Assembly (NCBI RefSeq): GCF_029360775.1
Contig: NZ_JARKMZ010000028.1
Coordinates: 372,001 to 436,000 of the forward strand
From: Daejeonella sp. H1SJ63
GTDB taxonomy: Bacteria > Bacteroidota > Bacteroidia > Sphingobacteriales > Sphingobacteriaceae
Reading direction: 5' to 3'
Length of the DNA stretch: 64,000 bases
This document shows positions 27,163 to 35,136 of the stretch, one piece after another. The first letter of the stretch is position 1. Each line of letters opens with the position of its first letter. The position numbers and the translations under genes were made by a program. Under the pieces are notes generated by a model. It was not told the origin of the DNA, ran no database searches, and saw only the letters and a program-made list of their open reading frames with translations.

Positions 27163-27361
27163 CTATTGTTTTTGAACAGTACCCGCTAATTTCGTTCAGG
27201 CTGTTTTATTTCTCTGATTATTTTCGCAGTTCGGACTGAATTCGGTTGGTTTTATATATTTCTATATTCTTAGAGGTATCAGGAAACAAAAATATCACAT
27301 CCATTCACTTGATTAATTCCTTCTTTTTTAATTAACTTAGCTTTTAATCAAACTAATACTT

Positions 27362-27820
27362 ATGGCTATTTACAAACTTCAGGTTAACGGAAAGACCTTG
27401 CAGGCAGATGTAGAGGCAGATACCCCATTGTTATGGGTTTTGCGTGATCATTTAGGCCTGGTAGGAACCAAATATGGTTGTGGTGTCGCACAGTGCGGTG
27501 CCTGCACAGTACATGTTAATGGTGCACCAACCCGTTCATGTGTTTATCCTGTTTCTGCAGTAGGAACTTCTCAGGTAATTACTATAGAAGGATTATCTGA
27601 AAAAGGTGATCATCCGCTTCAGCAGGCATGGGATGAGATTGATGTTGCTCAATGCGGATATTGTCAGGCAGGTCAGATCATGACAGCTGCAGCACTTCTT
27701 AAACAAAATCCTAAACCAAGCATAGACGAGATTGAGGTAACTATGAATGCTAATATCTGTCGTTGCGGTGCTTATCATCGTATTCGTGAAGCAGTAAAAC
27801 TGGCCAGTACTAAAATTTGA
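27362..27820 (+). CDS. [2Fe-2S] subunit of xanthine-oxidase-family dehydrogenase
   Basis: The 152-residue protein has the plant-type ferredoxin cluster Cys40, Cys45, Cys48 and Cys60, and the second cluster Cys98, Cys101, Cys133 and Cys135. It is the small subunit of the two-subunit isoquinoline 1-oxidoreductase/aldehyde dehydrogenase group. It has no signal of its own, so it would be carried across with the Tat-bearing large subunit (piggyback export). The large subunit ATG follows its stop by 5 bases. Confidence 0.93.
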   Translation: MAIYKLQVNGKTLQADVEADTPLLWVLRDHLGLVGTKYGCGVAQCGACTVHVNGAPTRSCVYPVSAVGTSQVITIEGLSEKGDHPLQQAWDEIDVAQCGYCQAGQIMTAAALLKQNPKPSIDEIEVTMNANICRCGAYHRIREAVKLASTKI

Positions 27821-27825
27821 TTCCT

Positions 27826-29961
27826 ATGACAAATGAAACTAATAATAGCAGGCGCGATTTTTTAAAAATGACCGCTATAGCCGGTGGAGGTCTTGTATTA
27901 GGCTTTAACTGGTTCAGTGCTGAGGCAGCTCCGGCAATGGTGTCGAATGCAGCAGCAGGAGGCATCGGATTTAACAGTTATCTGTCTATCGCTACAGACG
28001 GTACAATTACCATTATGTCTCCAAATCCGGAACTGGGTCAGAATATCATGACTTCATTCCCAATGGTGGTAGCTGAAGAGCTTGAAGCCGACTGGAAAAA
28101 GGTAAAGGTATTGCAGGCTAATCTGGATAATAAATATGACCGTCAGCTTACCGGGGGTAGCGGAGCCGTTCCTCATTCCTGGAAATTGTTGAGAAATGCA
28201 GGAGCAACAGCGAAATTCATGCTGATTGAAGCTGCAGCTAAAAAATGGTCAGTTCAGGCATCTGAATGTACAGCAGCTAACGGCTTCGTTTTGCATGCAC
28301 GTACCGGTAAGAAGTTAAGCTATGGCGAGCTTGCAGAGGCTGCATCCAAAGTTCCTGTTCCGGCAAATGTTAAGTTAAAAGATCGTAAGGATTTCAAACT
28401 GATTGGCAAATCAGTACGAAACGTTGAGAATAAAAAGATTGTAACGGGTCAGCCATTGTTTGGCCTGGATTTTTACCGTGAGGGCATGCTTTATGCGATG
28501 ATTCAGCGTCCGGCTCAGTTCGGAATGAAGCTGAAGTCAGTAGATGCTGCTTTTGCAAAGTCAATGCCGGGTATTGTTGATGTGGTAACATTTAAGAACA
28601 ATGTTGCAGTAGTAGGTAAATCTACCTGGGAAGTGCTTAAGGCCAGAAAGATGCTGAGAATTGAGTACGAGAAGGAGGGAGCGCTGGAAAGCACAGAGGA
28701 TCATGATAAGCTGTTCCTCGACCTGATGGATAATGGTAAAGCAACGGTCAGACGTAAAGACGGAGATGTAGACGCTGCTTTCAAAAATGCAGCAAAAATT
28801 GTGAAGGGAGAATATCAGTGTCCATTCATCTCTCATAGCCCGATGGAGCCGATGAATTTCTTCGCACATGTTCGTCCTGATGGAGTTGAGCTTGTTGGTC
28901 CGACACAAACCCCTGCCAGAGCCCGTGCAGAAGTATCACAATTGCTGAAAGTACCTGAAGATAAGATCACCCTTCAGTTAACCCGTTTGGGTGGAGGCTT
29001 TGGAAGAAGGCTCAAGAATGATTTTGCAACGGAGGCTGCAGAACTTTCAAGTATTGTTAAGGCGCCAGTTAAATTGATCTGGACGAAGGAAGATGATATG
29101 ACAGGCGGAACGTATCGTCCGGCTTGTCGTTACCGCTTTGAAGCTGCTTTGGATGCTTCCGGTAATATGACAGGATATAAATTAAGGGGAGTAGGTATCA
29201 ATTCAGGAAATCCAACGCGTGAGCATAATTTTCCTTCAGGGGCCGTAGATAATTTACTGATTGATTCGGTTGAGCATGCATCTCCGATCACTACCGGTGC
29301 ATGGAGAGCTCCGATCACTAATTTCCTTGCTTTTGCCGAACAGGCTTTCCTTGATGAGGTTGCTCATACAGCAGGAAAAGATCCGGTTCAGTTCAGACTT
29401 GACCTTTTAGCTAAAGCAAAAAAATCGCCGGTTGGTGAAATCCGTTATGACATTAACAGGATGGATGCGGTAATCCGTTTAGCTGCTGAAAAATCAGGAT
29501 GGGGCAAGAAGAAAGATGTATCACAGGGATTCAGCGTTTATTTCTCTCATGCATCTTATGTAGCACAGGTAGCAGATGTAATTATGCGTGGTGGTTTGCC
29601 GGTAGTAAAGAAGATTTATGCAGTCTCAGATTGTGGGCAGGTAGTTGCGCATAATGGCGCGGTTCATCAAGTAATGGGGGGCGTTGTCGACGGACTGGGC
29701 CATGCAATGTACAGCAAACTGACATTCAGAGATGGTGCAGCCGATCAGAATAACTATAATTCATACCGTTTAATCAGAATGAAGGAAGTTCCTGAAATAG
29801 AAACTCATTTTGTTCAGAATGATTTTGACCCTACAGGTTTGGGAGAGCCTGCTCTGCCACCTACAGGAGGTGCTGTTGCGAATGCTATATTTAAGGCAAC
29901 GGGTAAACGTGTAAGAAATCAACCTTTTATTGAGGAAGACGTATTTAAGACAGTTTCATAA
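27826..29961 (+). CDS. Tat-exported molybdopterin-binding subunit of xanthine-oxidase-family dehydrogenase
   Basis: ATG at 27826 is chosen over an overlapping TTG at 27817 because it gives a near-perfect Tat motif (NNSRRDFLKM). The 711-residue protein has Moco-binding segments (RLGGGFGRRLKNDF, GAWRAPITN) and the catalytic Glu in GLGEPALPPTGGA. Family members oxidise aldehydes or N-heterocycles with water and pass electrons to a cytochrome c. No cytochrome subunit is adjacent; the cytochrome c domains of the sugar dehydrogenases may serve. It ends at a strong terminator. The presence of moaCB 2.3 kb away agrees with Moco need. Confidence 0.92.
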   Translation: MTNETNNSRRDFLKMTAIAGGGLVLGFNWFSAEAAPAMVSNAAAGGIGFNSYLSIATDGTITIMSPNPELGQNIMTSFPMVVAEELEADWKKVKVLQANLDNKYDRQLTGGSGAVPHSWKLLRNAGATAKFMLIEAAAKKWSVQASECTAANGFVLHARTGKKLSYGELAEAASKVPVPANVKLKDRKDFKLIGKSVRNVENKKIVTGQPLFGLDFYREGMLYAMIQRPAQFGMKLKSVDAAFAKSMPGIVDVVTFKNNVAVVGKSTWEVLKARKMLRIEYEKEGALESTEDHDKLFLDLMDNGKATVRRKDGDVDAAFKNAAKIVKGEYQCPFISHSPMEPMNFFAHVRPDGVELVGPTQTPARARAEVSQLLKVPEDKITLQLTRLGGGFGRRLKNDFATEAAELSSIVKAPVKLIWTKEDDMTGGTYRPACRYRFEAALDASGNMTGYKLRGVGINSGNPTREHNFPSGAVDNLLIDSVEHASPITTGAWRAPITNFLAFAEQAFLDEVAHTAGKDPVQFRLDLLAKAKKSPVGEIRYDINRMDAVIRLAAEKSGWGKKKDVSQGFSVYFSHASYVAQVADVIMRGGLPVVKKIYAVSDCGQVVAHNGAVHQVMGGVVDGLGHAMYSKLTFRDGAADQNNYNSYRLIRMKEVPEIETHFVQNDFDPTGLGEPALPPTGGAVANAIFKATGKRVRNQPFIEEDVFKTVS

Positions 29962-29980
29962 ATATGGAACAGATATGTGA

Positions 29981-30010
29981 GCCGGCAGATGATATTTGCC
30001 GGCTTTTTTT
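29981..30010 (+). terminator. intrinsic terminator after Mo hydroxylase
   Basis: Stem GCCGGCA with TGCCGGC is followed by seven T. Confidence 0.85.
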
Positions 30011-30047
30011 GTTTTAAATTCACAGAACTGTCAATTTATGATAAGTG

Positions 30048-30055
30048 TATGTTTG
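30048..30055 (+). promoter_or_regulatory. -7 element TATGTTTG
   Basis: An exact TAnnTTTG match lies about 50 bases before the zinc-ribbon gene. No TTG is found at the standard -33 spacing. Confidence 0.4.
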
Positions 30056-30105
30056 GGATGATGGGTTTTATTAATTTGTGTGTTTTATAACCCAAAAGAT
30101 TATTT

Positions 30106-30366
30106 ATGAAGTGCCCCACTTGTCAGACTACATTACTGATTGCCGATAAAAAAGGAGTTGAAATTGATTATTGCCCGGATTGCCGTGGTATCTGGCTTGA
30201 TCGCGGTGAACTGGAAAAGATACTGGAACGTTCAGCTGATCACTACTCCAATCGCAGTAATTATGAATCGGATGTTAAGAAATATCATTACAGTGATAAT
30301 GACCATTATAAAAGCCATCCTCACAAAAAGAAAAAGTCATTTCTGGATGATATATTCGATTTTTGA
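30106..30366 (+). CDS. TFIIB-type zinc-ribbon protein
   Basis: The 86-residue protein has two CxxC pairs (KCPTCQ and DYCPDCRGIWLDRGELEKI), the zf-TFIIB signature. A charged, His/Lys-rich tail ends in the hydrophobic SFLDDIFDF. Proteins of this kind are widespread, small and of unknown role. It is a single-gene unit with its own -7 element and terminator. Confidence 0.85.
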   Translation: MKCPTCQTTLLIADKKGVEIDYCPDCRGIWLDRGELEKILERSADHYSNRSNYESDVKKYHYSDNDHYKSHPHKKKKSFLDDIFDF

Positions 30367-30388
30367 TGATCTTCAAATGGAAAGTCTG

Positions 30389-30418
30389 AACAGGGAATCT
30401 TATTCCCTGTTTTTTTAT
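30389..30418 (+). terminator. intrinsic terminator after zinc-ribbon gene
   Basis: Stem AACAGGGAAT with ATTCCCTGTT is followed by a T run. The -7 element of the next gene begins immediately after it. Confidence 0.8.
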
Positions 30419-30421
30419 GCC

Positions 30422-30429
30422 TACCTTTG
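30422..30429 (+). promoter_or_regulatory. -7 element TACCTTTG
   Basis: An exact TAnnTTTG match, followed by C as is common, lies 62 bases before the DnaJ-KTSC gene. It is placed directly against the upstream terminator. Confidence 0.55.
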
Positions 30430-30491
30430 CAAAATTGTTTTTTGAAAACCTGCATTTTGCTTCTCTTCGCTGACAATAAATTAATAGAATT

Positions 30492-30941
30492 ATGAAAAAG
30501 ATTGTCGAGTACAGAAAAGTATTGGGAGTTGATAAAAATGCAGAGCTGCATGATTTAAAGACGGTTTATCGTCAAATGATGAAAACCTGGCATCCTGATA
30601 AATTTGCTGAATCTGAGGAGAGTAAATCCCTTGCTGAAGAAAAGAGCAAATCCATTATTGAAGCTTACCATTTTTTGGTCAGTATTGCCTCAGAAACGCG
30701 TTTACAGACAATTGATATCTACCGGCAGACCACTTCAGCTTCAGCTTTGCTCGATTTTGAATTTATTGATCAGGTACTTACCGTTTATTTTGCTGATGGG
30801 AGTGTTTACGAATACTTTGACGTGCCCAGATCCGTTTATATTAAACTGATAAATGCTGATTCGCCGGCGAGATTTGCCAGAAGACACATTTACAATGCTT
30901 ATGTTTACAGAAGTACAAGTAAGCTGGTAGCCAGCGCATAA
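30492..30941 (+). CDS. J-domain protein fused to a KTSC domain
   Basis: The 149-residue protein has an N-terminal J domain with the HPD tripeptide (KTWHPDKFAE), which stimulates DnaK-type ATPases. It is joined to a C-terminal KTSC domain (TVYFADGSVYEYFDVP, then RHIYNAYVYR). KTSC domains are small RNA- or nucleic-acid-linked modules found at the C-terminus of some lysyl-tRNA synthetases. There is no signal peptide. Role unknown; a chaperone adaptor directed to a nucleic acid process is one reading. Confidence 0.8.
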   Translation: MKKIVEYRKVLGVDKNAELHDLKTVYRQMMKTWHPDKFAESEESKSLAEEKSKSIIEAYHFLVSIASETRLQTIDIYRQTTSASALLDFEFIDQVLTVYFADGSVYEYFDVPRSVYIKLINADSPARFARRHIYNAYVYRSTSKLVASA

Positions 30942-30989
30942 TGGTTTTCTTGCCAGAAAATATTGTTCAGTATGCCAAATGTTCATACT

Positions 30990-31490
30990 ATGAGAATTTT
31001 AAGATCTTTCTTTCAATTGTTAGTACTGATTCTTTTGTTTGCTATAAATGTTCAGGCACAAAATAATACCAGTACCAAAGAGCAGAAAAAAGAGCAGTTA
31101 AAGCAATTGCTTGAAAGTAAAAACTATATTTTCGTGGCTCAGTCAGCCTATACCGCAAGCGGAAGGATGATTCAGCTTACTTCTGAGTATTTTTTGAAAA
31201 TAAAGGGAGATTCTCTCGAAAGTCATCTGCCATTTTTTGGAGTTGCATTTAATGCTCCTTTTTCAAGTACAGTAAGTCCACTGAGTTTTATTTCTTCAGA
31301 CTTCAATTATTCGATGGTGGAAAGTAAGAAAGGCAGATTTGAGATTACAATACGTTTAAATGAGCCCGATGATCCAAATGTTATTAACCTCTCTGTCTCC
31401 CCCGGTGCTTATGCAGATTTAAGAGTAATCAGCACAAACAGGCAGGCTATGTCGTTTTATGGTGAAGTGCGGCCCCTTGAGAAGAAGTAA
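30990..31490 (+). CDS. exported DUF4251 protein
   Basis: ATG at 30990 (MRILRSFFQLLVL) gives a Sec signal peptide ending NVQAQ; the earlier TTG at 30963 is less likely. The 166-residue product matches the DUF4251 family found in Bacteroidota (YIFVAQSAYTASGRMIQLT, GVAFNAPF). Members are predicted periplasmic and uncharacterised. It follows the J-domain gene closely and ends at a bidirectional terminator. Confidence 0.8.
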   Translation: MRILRSFFQLLVLILLFAINVQAQNNTSTKEQKKEQLKQLLESKNYIFVAQSAYTASGRMIQLTSEYFLKIKGDSLESHLPFFGVAFNAPFSSTVSPLSFISSDFNYSMVESKKGRFEITIRLNEPDDPNVINLSVSPGAYADLRVISTNRQAMSFYGEVRPLEKK

Positions 31491-31518
31491 AGCTTTAGTT
31501 GAGTAAAGATCCTAATGA

Positions 31519-31559
31519 AATAAGCCCCGTTCCGGATTAAATTCCGGACGGGGCTTATT
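31519..31559. terminator. bidirectional terminator
   Basis: A long GC-rich stem (AATAAGCCCCGT.CCGGA with TCCGGACGGGGCTTATT) lies between the convergent DUF4251 and NTF2-like genes. Confidence 0.85.
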
Positions 31560-31577
31560 GGTTCGGGGAATAACTAT

Positions 31578-32003
31578 TTAGATAAATGATGTAGCAATGC
31601 TGGTAATTTTCCATCCATCGGCGGTATTTGCCATGTTCAGATAGGTGATTTTTGAAAATCCATCGTACTTCATTGTTACTTTTACAACGCTGATTGTTGG
31701 AGTACTTTCAACTACATTGTATTCTGTGGTACAGTTTTGCTCTACTCCTCTGATACCTTCAATAGATTTCAGCATTTCTGCTTTGTTGAAACTAAGGATC
31801 TTTTTGCCGTGAGTGGTAGTGTATTTAATTTCTTTGTCAAGTACCTCAGGCAGGGCGTTGATCTTTCCATGAGCCATTGCATCAACATAGGTTTGTGCCG
31901 GATAGCTCAACTTTAATTTGTCATTTCTGATTCCGTTTGCTGCGAAGGCTGAGAATGAAACTACTGTTAATACTGCTGCGGTGATAGTTTTTAAAGTTTT
32001 CAT
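31578..32003 (-). CDS. exported NTF2-like (SnoaL/lumazine-binding-type) protein
   Basis: The 141-residue protein has a Sec signal peptide (SFSAFAAN) and an NTF2-like cone fold: YVDAMAHGKINALPEVLDKEIKY then WKITSIATSFI at the C-terminus. Many members are uncharacterised; none of the catalytic residues of known isomerases can be assigned. It has an exact -7 promoter element upstream. Confidence 0.75.
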   Translation of the reverse strand: MKTLKTITAAVLTVVSFSAFAANGIRNDKLKLSYPAQTYVDAMAHGKINALPEVLDKEIKYTTTHGKKILSFNKAEMLKSIEGIRGVEQNCTTEYNVVESTPTISVVKVTMKYDGFSKITYLNMANTADGWKITSIATSFI

Positions 32004-32066
32004 GATTTTGTTTTTTTATTGTTAATAATTTTTTGTGAATAGCTTTCTTTGTTTGATTTGTTGACT

Positions 32067-32074
32067 CAAAGGTA
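32067..32074 (-). promoter_or_regulatory. -7 element of NTF2-like gene (TACCTTTG)
   Basis: On the minus strand the sequence reads TACCTTTG, identical to the -7 element at 30422. It lies about 63 bases before the start codon; the -33 TTG is not at standard spacing. Confidence 0.5.
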
Positions 32075-32248
32075 TAGAGCCTGTCAACGCAGCAGAATAG
32101 CAATTAGGCAGGTGGCAGTAAGTTTTCGGTAAACGGCGGAAAATAGCAGGTGAAATCTGGGCAGGAAATTTTCACCGAAGTGGTTTTAGGGAGTAGTATT
32201 GAGATGAAGGATGGTGCTGAATATTAAATTAGCTGGCTTTGTTCAGGT

Positions 32249-32273
32249 AACAGATAACAGGCAACAGATAACA
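32249..32273. repeat. short direct repeat AACAGATAACA x2
   Basis: Two copies of an 11-base repeat start 14 bases apart, at 32249 and 32263, just beyond the moaCB stop. The rest of the 279-base gap 32004-32282 holds only the -7 element of the NTF2-like gene. No function is proposed. Confidence 0.6.
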
Positions 32274-32282
32274 AACAAATGT

Positions 32283-33236
32283 CTAACAATGCCCACCGCC
32301 TTCCAGCATTTTTCTGGCATGAAATACTCCCGGAAGAATGGCTTCAAGTGATTCTTTAGCACCATTACTGCTTCCGGGGAGGGTAATTATCATGGTTTTA
32401 CCGATTGATCCGGCAACAGACCGGCTCATCATAGCAAGCGGGGTACGCATTTGTCCGAAAGTACGCATGGCTTCAGTAATTCCATCTGCATCTCTTTCAA
32501 GTATTTCTTTTACTGCACTTACGGTATTGTCGCGCGGACCGAGTCCTGTGCCTCCGGTAGTAAAGATGAATTGGATATCTTCAGCCACCCAGTCTTTAAT
32601 CTGTTGTTGAATGGCATCTTTTTCATCCGGAAGGATCTTGTAATGTATAACATTGCCGTTTACCTGCTCCAGCATCTCTGAGATTATTAATCCGCTTTTA
32701 TCTTCACGCTCACCCCTCGCTGTAGAGTCAGAGCAAACGAGTACCGCACAGGTAGGCGATTCTTCGGTATACCGGCTCCGGTCGCTTTTGCCGCCTTTCT
32801 TTTCCAGAAGTCTGATATGTCCAATTTCAAGTGCGGTATCCACTGGCTTTAGCATGTCGTATATTTCCAGTGCTGCTACTGATGCGGCAGTTAATGTTTC
32901 CATTTCGATGCCGGTACGACCAATGGATTTTGCTTCAGCAAGGATAACAATACCGGTTCTGCTGAATATCTCGTTATCAAACAGTTCAGTATGCTGATCC
33001 TTGTTCAGAAATTCAAAACTAAATTTCATGCCATCTATCGTAACCGGATGGCAATGGGGAAGGAGCTGAGGGGTAAGTTTAGCTCCTAAAAACCCTGCTG
33101 CACGCGCCACATCAAACAAATTGCCTTTTGGAAGTTCATTAGTATTGATCAGATCAATGCTCTTCTCTGAACAAAAAATAATGGCTACAGCTCTGGCAGT
33201 ACGTAAAGTGATTTGTTTGTGACTAATATCGCGCAT
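32283..33236 (-). CDS. moaCB: bifunctional molybdenum cofactor protein MoaC-MoaB
   Basis: The 317-residue protein joins two Moco enzymes. Residues 1-150 are MoaC (cyclic pyranopterin monophosphate synthase), with LLPHCHPVTIDG, GIEMETLTAASVAAL and IRLLEKKGGKS. Residues about 160-317 are a MogA/MoaB-type molybdopterin adenylyltransferase, with FTTGGTGLGPRDNT and LPGSSNGAKESL. The fusion is known in Bacteroidota. It supplies cofactor for enzymes such as the Mo hydroxylase at 27362-29961. It lies about 70 bases downstream of the esterase gene on the same strand. Confidence 0.92.
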   Translation of the reverse strand: MRDISHKQITLRTARAVAIIFCSEKSIDLINTNELPKGNLFDVARAAGFLGAKLTPQLLPHCHPVTIDGMKFSFEFLNKDQHTELFDNEIFSRTGIVILAEAKSIGRTGIEMETLTAASVAALEIYDMLKPVDTALEIGHIRLLEKKGGKSDRSRYTEESPTCAVLVCSDSTARGEREDKSGLIISEMLEQVNGNVIHYKILPDEKDAIQQQIKDWVAEDIQFIFTTGGTGLGPRDNTVSAVKEILERDADGITEAMRTFGQMRTPLAMMSRSVAGSIGKTMIITLPGSSNGAKESLEAILPGVFHARKMLEGGGHC

Positions 33237-33305
33237 ATTAAGTTTTACTTACAGGTTTCAGACTTTAAAATCTTAGGTAGTATGTATCAATAAGCTAACT
33301 AAGCT

Positions 33306-34217
33306 CTACTTATAAGACATTATAAAATCCCAGACAGTTTCAAAAGAGTTATAATCCATGTTCAGACCTTTCACCAAAGGCTTTCCAGCAGCTCTTAACG
33401 TTGGGTGTGTATGGGCACCACCAATGATTTTATAAAGGATTACATCGTTTTTGCCTTTATAATGCCGGACTTCAACCGTTGAATTATCCCCTGGTTCCAC
33501 ATCCGGTAAATGACTGATGACGGCTTTCTTTTTCGCTCCATTTCTGGCTACCCAATAAGAAACATTTTCATCTCCGGAAAGTATTACGGGGGTTTGAGTT
33601 ACTTTAATTGAACCACCATTCCATTTTATCACAGAATCTGCGGTACCGCTGGTAATGATAATTGGCATTGGTTTAGCTCCCGCAAATTCTTTGGCTACCT
33701 GCGGACTAATAGTTGAAACAAAGGGAGCAATGGCTCTGATCTTATCGGGAATATCGCAACTAAGCCTGTAGGTCATCATTCCACCGTTTGAGCTGCCCGA
33801 AAAATAGATTCTACCCGGATCTCCTTTGAAATCACTGATGAAATAGTTAATCAGGTTTGTAAGGTATCCAACATCATCAATATTGTCTGTCAGTGGGTAG
33901 CTTCCACCCAATTTATCATTCCAGTGTTTGGATGTGGCCTCAGGATAAACCACAATTGCCTTATCACGTTCAGCGCGTGCATGATATTGAGGTCCGAGTA
34001 CATTGACACCAATTTGTGCACTTGCACCCATTCCATGCAGAAAGAAGACCACAGGGACCTTTTTAAGGTTTTCAATTCCCTGAGGAATATAGTACATGTA
34101 TTTGCGGTCTAATCCTCCATGTTTCATAGAGCCGGTATGTAAACCCGCAGTCTTTTCTGCCTGGGCAAAAGTATTTTGAGCCAAAAACAGACTTATAAAC
34201 AGGTAAAATAATTTCAT
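33306..34217 (-). CDS. exported alpha/beta-hydrolase, CE1/LpqC-type esterase
   Basis: The 303-residue protein has a Sec signal peptide (NTFAQA). It has the oxyanion-loop segment VVFFLHGMGASAQ and a nucleophile elbow GSSNGG in YFSGSSNGGMMTY, typical of the PHB depolymerase/feruloyl esterase group. A Cys follows in RLSCDIP. The probable Asp lies near ADSVIKWNGG and the His in GAHTHPTL. It may remove acyl or aromatic esters from polysaccharides. The natural substrate is unknown. Confidence 0.85.
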   Translation of the reverse strand: MKLFYLFISLFLAQNTFAQAEKTAGLHTGSMKHGGLDRKYMYYIPQGIENLKKVPVVFFLHGMGASAQIGVNVLGPQYHARAERDKAIVVYPEATSKHWNDKLGGSYPLTDNIDDVGYLTNLINYFISDFKGDPGRIYFSGSSNGGMMTYRLSCDIPDKIRAIAPFVSTISPQVAKEFAGAKPMPIIITSGTADSVIKWNGGSIKVTQTPVILSGDENVSYWVARNGAKKKAVISHLPDVEPGDNSTVEVRHYKGKNDVILYKIIGGAHTHPTLRAAGKPLVKGLNMDYNSFETVWDFIMSYK

Positions 34218-34392
34218 ATAGTGAAAATTATGCTTTGTTCTGATTGATATTCAAGTATCTGAAATATTTCTTTAAAATGCTTAAAAAAATGGTAACAAAC
34301 ACGGTTGTTAATTTTTAATTTTTGAAAATAAGTGTAATTTGTTAGCGGATTGATCAGTGCTTTGGAATTATTATATGGAATAACAAATATTT

Positions 34393-35136
34393 ATGAAAAT
34401 CGGACTTTTTATACCCTGTTACGTTAACCAGTTGTATCCATCAGCTGCTATCGCAACACTTGAGCTGCTTCAAAAGCTGGGAATGGATGTTTCATATCCT
34501 GCAAAGCAAACCTGCTGCGGGCAGCCAATGGCTAATTCAGGCTATGAACATCTTACACAATCCTGTAATGACCTGTTTGTTGAGAATTTTTCAGGGTTTG
34601 ATTATATCGTTGCCCCTTCGGCAAGTTGTGTTTTGCATGTAAAAGATCATCTTCATGGTAATGATGAGGCTGCAGCTAAAGAAATCAGAACCCGGATTTA
34701 CGAACTTGTTGAATTTCTTACTGATGTGCTAAAAATAGAAAATCTGGATGCTCATTTTCCTCATAAAGTTGGGATTCATCAAAGCTGTCATGGTTTAAGA
34801 GGATTGCATCTGGCGCAAATGTCTGAGCTTGTGGCTCCTGATTTTTCAAAGCCACGTAAGCTTTTAAATATGGTTAAGGGGCTTGAGATCACTGATCTTG
34901 ACAGGGTTGATGAATGTTGTGGCTTTGGTGGATTATTTTGTATCGCAGAGGAGGCCGTTTCTGTGAAAATGGGAAAAGATCGGGTTGCAGATCATAGTAA
35001 ACATGGGGCAGAGTACATTACCTCCCCGGATCTTTCCTGTCTGATGCATATGGAAGGTATTTTACAGAGAAATAAAAGCAATGTGAAAATCATTCATATT
35101 GCAGAAATATTAAACAGTTCATCCAAATCGCTATGA
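34393..35136 (+). CDS. lutA: LutA, lactate utilization Fe-S oxidoreductase subunit
   Basis: The 247-residue protein has two CCG domains (TCCGQPMANSGY and ECCGFGGLF) that bind an Fe-S cofactor as in heterodisulfide reductase. It is the first gene of lutABC, with a 4-base ATGA overlap with lutB. LutABC oxidises L-lactate to pyruvate in Bacillus. The 175-base gap upstream holds no clear promoter. Confidence 0.93.
   Translation: MKIGLFIPCYVNQLYPSAAIATLELLQKLGMDVSYPAKQTCCGQPMANSGYEHLTQSCNDLFVENFSGFDYIVAPSASCVLHVKDHLHGNDEAAAKEIRTRIYELVEFLTDVLKIENLDAHFPHKVGIHQSCHGLRGLHLAQMSELVAPDFSKPRKLLNMVKGLEITDLDRVDECCGFGGLFCIAEEAVSVKMGKDRVADHSKHGAEYITSPDLSCLMHMEGILQRNKSNVKIIHIAEILNSSSKSL

Noticed and set aside
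32221-32282. CRISPR array or tandem repeat tract
   Set aside because: Only two copies of an 11-base A-rich repeat exist, with no spacer structure.
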